DNA of 64,000 nt, from positions 1-64,000 of the forward strand of contig MGTT01000009.1 in the NCBI GenBank assembly GCA_001799575.1. The letters are read 5' to 3'. The translations under genes and the position numbers were made by a program. Of this stretch, positions 59,219-64,000 are shown piece after piece. How positions within the stretch are numbered: position 1 is the stretch's first letter; each line of letters begins with the position of its first letter. Below the pieces are notes generated by a model that worked only from the letters and a program-made list of their open reading frames with translations, was not told where the DNA came from and made no database searches. Origin of the DNA: Elusimicrobia bacterium GWA2_56_46 (lineage in GTDB: Bacteria; Elusimicrobiota; Elusimicrobia; Elusimicrobiales; UBA9959).

Positions 59219-60664
59219 ATGACCAGTCCTGTTAAAAATAAAATCCGGGAGACGCGCTCTACCATGACAAATGATTTCAAAGTCAAAGACCTTACCCTGG
59301 CGGACTGGGGCCGCAGGGAAATAGATATCGCCGAGAAAGAAATGCCCGGTCTTATGGCCATCCGCGAAAAATTCTCGGCAAAAAAACCGCTGAAAGGCGC
59401 GAGGGTCATGGGTTCCCTTCACATGACCACGCAGACGGCGGTTCTGATCGAAACCCTCGCGGCGCTCGGCGCCGACGTGCGCTGGTGCTCCTGCAATATT
59501 TTTTCCACCCAGGATCAGGCCGCGGCCGCCATAGCCGCGGCCGGTATCCCCGTCTTTGCCTGGAAAGGAGAAACGCTGGCCGAATACTGGTGGTGCACCG
59601 AACAGGCGCTCGCTTTCCCGGGCGGCAAGGGCCCCAACCTTGTAGTGGACGACGGCGGGGACGCCACCATGATGCTTCACAGGGGCGTCGCCGCGGAAAA
59701 GAACCCTAAGATCCTGGACGCCAAAGCCGGCGGAGAAGACGAGCGGGAGCTGAATAATTGCCTGCGCGCGGAGCTCGGAAAAAATCCCAGGCGCTGGCAC
59801 GCGGCGGTAAAAGAGTGGAAAGGCGTTTCCGAGGAGACCACAACGGGCGTCCACCGCCTTTACCAGATGCACGAAGCCGGGCAGCTTATGGTTCCCGCCA
59901 TAAACGTCAACGACTCGGTCACAAAATCCAAGTTCGATAACCTCTACGGCTGCCGGGAGTCCCTCGCGGACGGCATCAAGAGGGCGACGGATGTTATGAT
60001 AGCCGGAAAAGTCTGCGTGGTCTGCGGCTACGGCGATGTGGGCAAGGGCTCGGCACGTTCCCTCAGGGGGTTTGGCGCGCGTGTGATAGTAACCGAAATA
60101 GACCCGATCTGCGCCCTGCAGGCCGCGATGGAAGGTTTTGAAGTCGCCACGGTCGAGGACACTCTCGGCGAAGGCGATATCTATGTCACCACCACCGGCA
60201 ACAAGGATATCATCCGCGTGGAACATATGCTCAGGATGAAGGACCAGGCCATAGTCTGCAATATAGGCCATTTCGACAACGAGATCCAGGTGGAGCAGCT
60301 CAGGAAGACCAAGGGTGTGTCGGTGCTCAACATCAAGCCCCAGGTGGACAAGTTCAACCTGCCCGGCGGCAGATGTATCTATCTGCTGGCGGAAGGACGT
60401 CTGGTTAACCTCGGCTGCGCCAAAGGCCACCCCTCGTTCGTGATGAGCAACTCATTTTCGAACCAGACCCTCGCCCAACTGGAGCTCTGGACCAAAAAAA
60501 TGGCCGTAGGCGTGTACAGGCTGCCTAAGCACCTGGACGAGGAAGTCGCCAGGCTTCATCTGGAGAAAATCGGCGTTAAACTGACCAGGCTGACCAGGGA
60601 ACAGGCCGATTACATCGGGGTAAAACAGGACGGCCCGTACAAGCCCGATCATTACCGTTATTGA
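59219..60664 (+). CDS. ahcY: Adenosylhomocysteinase
   Basis: A 481-residue NAD-dependent enzyme that splits S-adenosylhomocysteine to homocysteine and adenosine, removing the inhibitor of methyltransferases. The substrate domain contains [13 protein letters not shown] and the NAD-binding motif [15 protein letters not shown] lies at about residues 266-280. A C-terminal [18 protein letters not shown] then a Tyr-rich end fit the family. The ATG at 59219 has the GGAGG site; ATG at 59264 does not. The genome has several SAM-using enzymes nearby (tlyA, trmJ, RumA-like). Confidence 0.96.
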   Translation: MTSPVKNKIRETRSTMTNDFKVKDLTLADWGRREIDIAEKEMPGLMAIREKFSAKKPLKGARVMGSLHMTTQTAVLIETLAALGADVRWCSCNIFSTQDQAAAAIAAAGIPVFAWKGETLAEYWWCTEQALAFPGGKGPNLVVDDGGDATMMLHRGVAAEKNPKILDAKAGGEDERELNNCLRAELGKNPRRWHAAVKEWKGVSEETTTGVHRLYQMHEAGQLMVPAINVNDSVTKSKFDNLYGCRESLADGIKRATDVMIAGKVCVVCGYGDVGKGSARSLRGFGARVIVTEIDPICALQAAMEGFEVATVEDTLGEGDIYVTTTGNKDIIRVEHMLRMKDQAIVCNIGHFDNEIQVEQLRKTKGVSVLNIKPQVDKFNLPGGRCIYLLAEGRLVNLGCAKGHPSFVMSNSFSNQTLAQLELWTKKMAVGVYRLPKHLDEEVARLHLEKIGVKLTRLTREQADYIGVKQDGPYKPDHYRY

Positions 60665-60729
60665 GGTGTTGAACGGGGTATCGCGCCGGATTATGATGTA
60701 AGTATGGCACGGTTAGGTTAGGGGAAAAT

Positions 60730-61140
60730 ATGGCGTATGATAACACGAAAATACTGATAGTTGAGGACGACACGTTCGTGGCCGAAAGTATGCGGCGCGT
60801 TTTGAAAGGCGGTGATGTGGAGTTTCTGCTCTCCAATTCCATAGCGCAAGCCGAAAAACTTCTTGAAAGCTCGGTCGTGGATATGATCATCCTGGATCGG
60901 ATGCTGCCGGACGGGGATGGGGTGGAACTGTTAAAAAAACTGAGGAGAACGCCCGCCCTGAAAAAGATACCTATTCTGATCCTCAGCGGCAGAGCGGAGA
61001 CGCTTGACCAGGTTACCGGCCTGGATCTGGGCGCGGACGATTATATGACCAAACCGTTTTCAACGCTGGAGTTGAAAGCGCGGGTGGACGCGCTCCTGCG
61101 GCGGTCGCGCAAGTTCGCCGCCCCGGCGGTGGAAGAATAA
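60730..61140 (+). CDS. Response regulator receiver protein
   Basis: A 136-residue CheY-like receiver. The acidic pair is EDD at about 12-14, the phosphorylated Asp56 is in MIILDRMLP, and Lys is in MTKPF (about 99). A short C-terminal tail (ALLRRSRKFAAPAVEE) adds no output domain. It converges with the next receiver gene: their stop codons are 1 bp apart. No histidine kinase is nearby. Confidence 0.9.
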   Translation: MAYDNTKILIVEDDTFVAESMRRVLKGGDVEFLLSNSIAQAEKLLESSVVDMIILDRMLPDGDGVELLKKLRRTPALKKIPILILSGRAETLDQVTGLDLGADDYMTKPFSTLELKARVDALLRRSRKFAAPAVEE

Positions 61141-61141
61141 T

Positions 61142-61498
61142 TCAAAAAACGGTCTGCAGCGCGGTTTCCAGTTCCTCGATCTGGAACGGTTTGCGCAGGC
61201 AGACGCTTGCTTTCCGCGCAAGCGCTTCCTGGACCCGCTCTTCAACAGCGTACCCCGTCATAAGGACAACAGGTATCCCGGGGCGCAGCTGCCTGCCGGC
61301 TATCAAAACGTCAAGCCCGTCCATTTTCGGCATTTTCATGTCCGTAATGATGAGATCCACCTCTTCCCTCTTTAAAATCTCCAAAGCCTCGGCTCCGCCC
61401 TCGGCTGTCAGCACCGCGTAACCGCGGTCGGAAAGCTCCATATAAAGCAGATCCCTGTAACCCTGCTCATCATCGACCAATAAAATTGTTTTATTCAT
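61142..61498 (-). CDS. Response regulator receiver protein
   Basis: A 118-residue single-domain receiver (CheY/PleD-like). Asp9/Asp10 are in LVDD, phosphorylated Asp53 is in LIITDMKMP, Thr is in VVLMTGYAVEE and Lys in LRKPF. The gene lies convergent to another receiver. It has no DNA-binding domain, so it probably acts by protein contact in a phosphorelay with a distant kinase. Confidence 0.9.
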   Translation of the reverse strand: MNKTILLVDDEQGYRDLLYMELSDRGYAVLTAEGGAEALEILKREEVDLIITDMKMPKMDGLDVLIAGRQLRPGIPVVLMTGYAVEERVQEALARKASVCLRKPFQIEELETALQTVF

Positions 61499-61568
61499 GG
61501 GGTTTTCGCCCTCCGCGTTTCATCCGGGCTCCCGGGCGGCTGAACGATAAGCGCGGTAATCACCGTAG

Positions 61569-63362
61569 TTATTCTTCCGTTCCCCCAGGTTCTTCTTCAT
61601 ACGCATATTCATATTCGTCATCGGGAGCGGTAACTTTGGCCTTGACCCGTTTTGCCGTCTGCTTCGGCCGTTTAGCGTCCGCGGCTGCGCCGGGCACTTT
61701 CCCGGTTTTTCCGATCCGAGGCGCCTGGGTTCGTTCCGATAAATCTTTTTCCCTGATCAGGGCGTTCATAGGTTTTTGGGCCGTCCCGTTCAGCGGTGTA
61801 ACGGTTCTCCGGATGTAATCCACTTCGTAGCGGTATGTCAGCTGTTCCGCGCCGCCGCTCACGGGTACCGCGCCCGTCAGTTCGAATACTCCGTCCCTGA
61901 TCTTTCCGACCTGCCAGACCGTCTTGTTGAAATCTCCGTTTTGGGCTGCCGCGTCTTCCTGGATCTTGTTTTCCAGGGTGCTCCCGCCGGCTTTTAAGGC
62001 GAAAGTCCTGCCTATGTAGATGATCTCCGGCGAGAGGTCTTTTTCAGGGGAGGCGGCCGGGGCCGGAGTCGGAACCGCGTCCGCCTGCTGGGAAGGCTGA
62101 GGAACCGGGGCCCCGGCGGCCCGTTTCTCCGGGGGGGCGTGTAAAAAAGGGATCCTGAGCGGCAGCGACCTGGTAATATCTAAAATCCCGAGCTGCCTGA
62201 GGACAAAGGCCGCTACTATCGGCACCGAGGCCAGCAAGACCAAAGTTACGATGATCCTGGGCAATTTTTTCACGATGCCGGAGAGTATTGAAGCCCCACC
62301 GCTGGAACCTTTGTCCACTATTACGGTTCTGGTTTCCTGTTTCTTCGGCTGCCTCGGCTCCGAGGGGGCCAGAACCTCTACTTTCAGCGACTGTGGGGCC
62401 GGCGCGTTGTATAAAATCCGTTCTGTGACCGCGGCTTTGGGCGCCGCGGCGGCGGGCGCCTGCGTCAGGGCGGATTTTATCTCCGATATTGAATTTTCAA
62501 GAACCCGCATTTTATCCATCATCTCGCGCTGGATCTGGTCGATTTTTGTCGAGGACTGGGCGGCTTGTTCGCTGAACTGGGGCCAGGTACGGCGCAGGAA
62601 CGAGGCAAATTCCGCCTCAGCCTGATCCAGTTTTTCCCTGAGCGGCTCGAGATCCTGTTTTGTCAGGGCGGCTTTCGTCAGCGTTTCAAGCTTCAAATTT
62701 ATCGAGTTCAGGGACTGTGCGTCTTCTCCGAAAGCCGGCGCATCCAGGGGCTTTTCGGGGGCCGCCCGGCCGGGGGAGGGCTCGTTCTGATCGGGCATTT
62801 CAAAGGCCGGGGTTTGGATCAGCCGGAAAGAGGGGCCCGCGTCCGGCGCCGGGGAGGGGGCGGCGGCATGGGGCGGATTTAACTCAGCGGCGGCCGGTTC
62901 CCGGTCGGGCGTTTCCGCCGGTCTGGTTATCTGGGAAAGGCTCATCGGATCGAAATTGTCTCCGGTGAAACCGGGCTGCTCTTTTTCCCGGATCCTGCCG
63001 GAGGAGTTCAGGCGGTTCACTTTAAGATCCACGCCTTCCAAAGGCTGGGAGGCCGCCGGCGGGGCGGGGTCTATGTGATGGAAAGAAAGCGGTTTCAGAT
63101 GCGCCTCCGGCTGGGGCGCGGCGGCTTCCGCCGCGGAGGGCGGGACGGCCGGCTTGGGCGTATCAACGGCCGGGATCGCGGGGGAATTGAACAAGGGGGC
63201 TATTTCCGGATAGGCGGAAGCCTCTTTCCAATCCTCGGTTTTTTCCCCTGCCGGGGTCTGGGGAACCAGCAGGGTGGACGCGCTGAAAGCGCGGAGTTCC
63301 AGAAGCTTCTCCTTTTCGTAAGGGCCGAGAATTTCGCTGTTTATATATGCCCAGTATTTCAT
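61569..63362 (-). CDS. GYF_2-domain membrane protein
   Basis: A 597-residue protein. Residues about 1-55 fold as a GYF_2 domain (YWAYINSEILGPYEKEKLLELRAF then WKEASAYPEI). A long Pro/Ala-rich linker (about 60-235) follows, a coiled-coil region (about 245-310) and one membrane helix (about 396-416, IIVTLVLLASVPIVAAFVL). The remaining 180 residues face the other side of the membrane. The linker's length suggests a spanning tether, with the GYF-like domain binding a partner. Chosen start has a GAGG site 8 bp away. Confidence 0.8.
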   Translation of the reverse strand: MKYWAYINSEILGPYEKEKLLELRAFSASTLLVPQTPAGEKTEDWKEASAYPEIAPLFNSPAIPAVDTPKPAVPPSAAEAAAPQPEAHLKPLSFHHIDPAPPAASQPLEGVDLKVNRLNSSGRIREKEQPGFTGDNFDPMSLSQITRPAETPDREPAAAELNPPHAAAPSPAPDAGPSFRLIQTPAFEMPDQNEPSPGRAAPEKPLDAPAFGEDAQSLNSINLKLETLTKAALTKQDLEPLREKLDQAEAEFASFLRRTWPQFSEQAAQSSTKIDQIQREMMDKMRVLENSISEIKSALTQAPAAAAPKAAVTERILYNAPAPQSLKVEVLAPSEPRQPKKQETRTVIVDKGSSGGASILSGIVKKLPRIIVTLVLLASVPIVAAFVLRQLGILDITRSLPLRIPFLHAPPEKRAAGAPVPQPSQQADAVPTPAPAASPEKDLSPEIIYIGRTFALKAGGSTLENKIQEDAAAQNGDFNKTVWQVGKIRDGVFELTGAVPVSGGAEQLTYRYEVDYIRRTVTPLNGTAQKPMNALIREKDLSERTQAPRIGKTGKVPGAAADAKRPKQTAKRVKAKVTAPDDEYEYAYEEEPGGTEE

Positions 63363-63390
63363 ATTTACAGCCTCTTGATAAGCACAATGG

Positions 63391-63438
63391 TGATCTGTAT
63401 CCGGTGGCCGGTACCTGGTATCAGTGACCAGTAACCGG
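63391..63438. repeat. Period-7 repeat upstream of the GYF_2 gene
   Basis: Units such as tatccgg, tggccgg, tacctgg and taaccgg repeat with a 7-bp step and one 6-bp slip. The unit type matches the repeat after infC (6466). It lies 29 bp upstream of the minus-strand GYF_2 start codon, possibly within its promoter region. A separate 6-bp hairpin (agccgt/acggct) follows at about 63442-63460. Confidence 0.6.
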
Positions 63439-63574
63439 TTCAGCCGTTTCACATACGGCTATTCTAGCTCAGGGCTGTTACGGAAATGATAACTTATAGT
63501 TAAATTATTGTACAATTAGAAACTGCGCGGGGGATCGTTCGGGGGACAACCCTGAACCGTGAGTCGGCAATAAA

Positions 63575-64000
63575 ATGAATATAAAAACCATCAAGATCCT
63601 TATCGCTTTTTTTGCGGGGCTTATATCGCTTTTTTTGGCTTTCATGGCTTTTAACCATTACGACACCGCAGCAGTTCCGGCTCCGGGGTTCAGCGCCACC
63701 GCCGCCGCACAGAGGGTACTCGCGGAGGCCGCGGCCGGCGCCAGGGAAAACACGCCGCCTTCCTACAGAACCGGCCTTTCCACCGAAAGTATAAGATCCG
63801 AGGGAGCCATAATGCTGGTCAAAAGCGGAGAATTTGAGGGAGTTGCGGAAGACCCTCAAAGTATGCTGGACACGCTTTCCGAAATGTCCGGCTCGGGCAG
63901 GAAGAAAATTACCCCTGTGAGTCTGACGGACAAAGATCTGGAGAAAACCGTGACGCCTGTCCGTTCCGGGCTTCCAGGGGGCGCTCCCGCTGTTTCCGTG
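63575..64000 (+). CDS. Exported or membrane-anchored protein, N-terminal part
   Basis: An open frame runs from ATG at 63575 to the right edge (142 codons, no stop). The N-terminal helix (IKILIAFFAGLISLFLAFMAF) is a signal anchor. The rest is polar and Ala/Pro/Ser-rich (VPAPGFSATAAAQRVLAEAA) and I do not recognise a domain. Divergent from the GYF_2 gene and possibly functionally linked. Not assignable beyond this from the fragment. Confidence 0.6.
   Translation, partial: MNIKTIKILIAFFAGLISLFLAFMAFNHYDTAAVPAPGFSATAAAQRVLAEAAAGARENTPPSYRTGLSTESIRSEGAIMLVKSGEFEGVAEDPQSMLDTLSEMSGSGRKKITPVSLTDKDLEKTVTPVRSGLPGGAPAVSV

Noticed and set aside
59164-59219. Canonical SAH riboswitch before ahcY
   Set aside because: The conserved SAH core was not recognised; only a ribosome-binding-site-hiding hairpin is supported.

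Overview
This window is a housekeeping stretch of a Gram-negative bacterial chromosome with roughly 55-60% GC. Evidence for an outer membrane includes LptF/LptG-type permeases, a TolC-type protein, a SprA-like giant beta-barrel and many Sec signal peptides. The cell also has the DAP pathway (dapA, dapF). A PPi-type phosphofructokinase, an H+-pumping pyrophosphatase and the overall gene style suggest an uncultured lineage such as Elusimicrobiota. That assignment is inference; no marker gene here was searched.

Layout. 1-10.6 kb: translation genes (tuf end, rpmG, tRNA-Trp, secE, nusG, rplK, rplA; then infC, rpmI, rplT, pheS, pheT) with a membrane pyrophosphatase and a DUF218 gene between them. 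The usual rplJ-rplL-rpoBC block does not follow rplA. 10.7-15.3 kb: exported GH3 and GH144-like enzymes, a plausible beta-1,2-glucan pair, and a secreted trypsin-like protease. 15.4-24.4 kb: zapA, rarA, xseA, xseB, tlyA, a lipoprotein, a DUF3800 remnant in a repeat-rich patch, and a TrmA/RumA methyltransferase. 24.4-36.8 kb: a MITE-like palindrome, an orphan Cache sensor, a GH13 enzyme, comF, the SprA-like gene, two LptF/LptG permeases and trmJ. 36.8-44.4 kb: a RelBE-like toxin-antitoxin pair with its promoter and operator, zwf-pgl, a SWIB protein, transketolase and a NUDIX hydrolase. 44.5-64 kb: dnaE, pfk, a TolC-patatin-TPR cluster, dapF/dapA, two YkuD-type genes (one degenerate), ahcY, three response regulators, a GYF_2 membrane protein and a partial exported protein.

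Metabolically the window shows central carbon flow (PPi-PFK, Zwf, Pgl, Tkt), PPi recycling by the membrane pyrophosphatase, and extracellular glucan use.

The most unusual content is intergenic. (1) At least thirteen loci carry degenerate repeats with an exact 7-bp period, often as inverted pairs that fold into hairpins, placed at gene ends. (2) Two copies of a structured repeat lie just after minus-strand stop codons; their hairpin arms differ completely yet each is fully paired, while the loop and flanks are conserved. One copy is linked to a DUF3800 remnant and a foldable RNA-like segment, and the second looks like an internally deleted derivative. (3) A MITE-like palindrome with 32-bp perfect inverted ends lies at 24433-24705, and further palindromes lie next to start codons. 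No CRISPR array, rRNA, prophage or intact transposase was seen.
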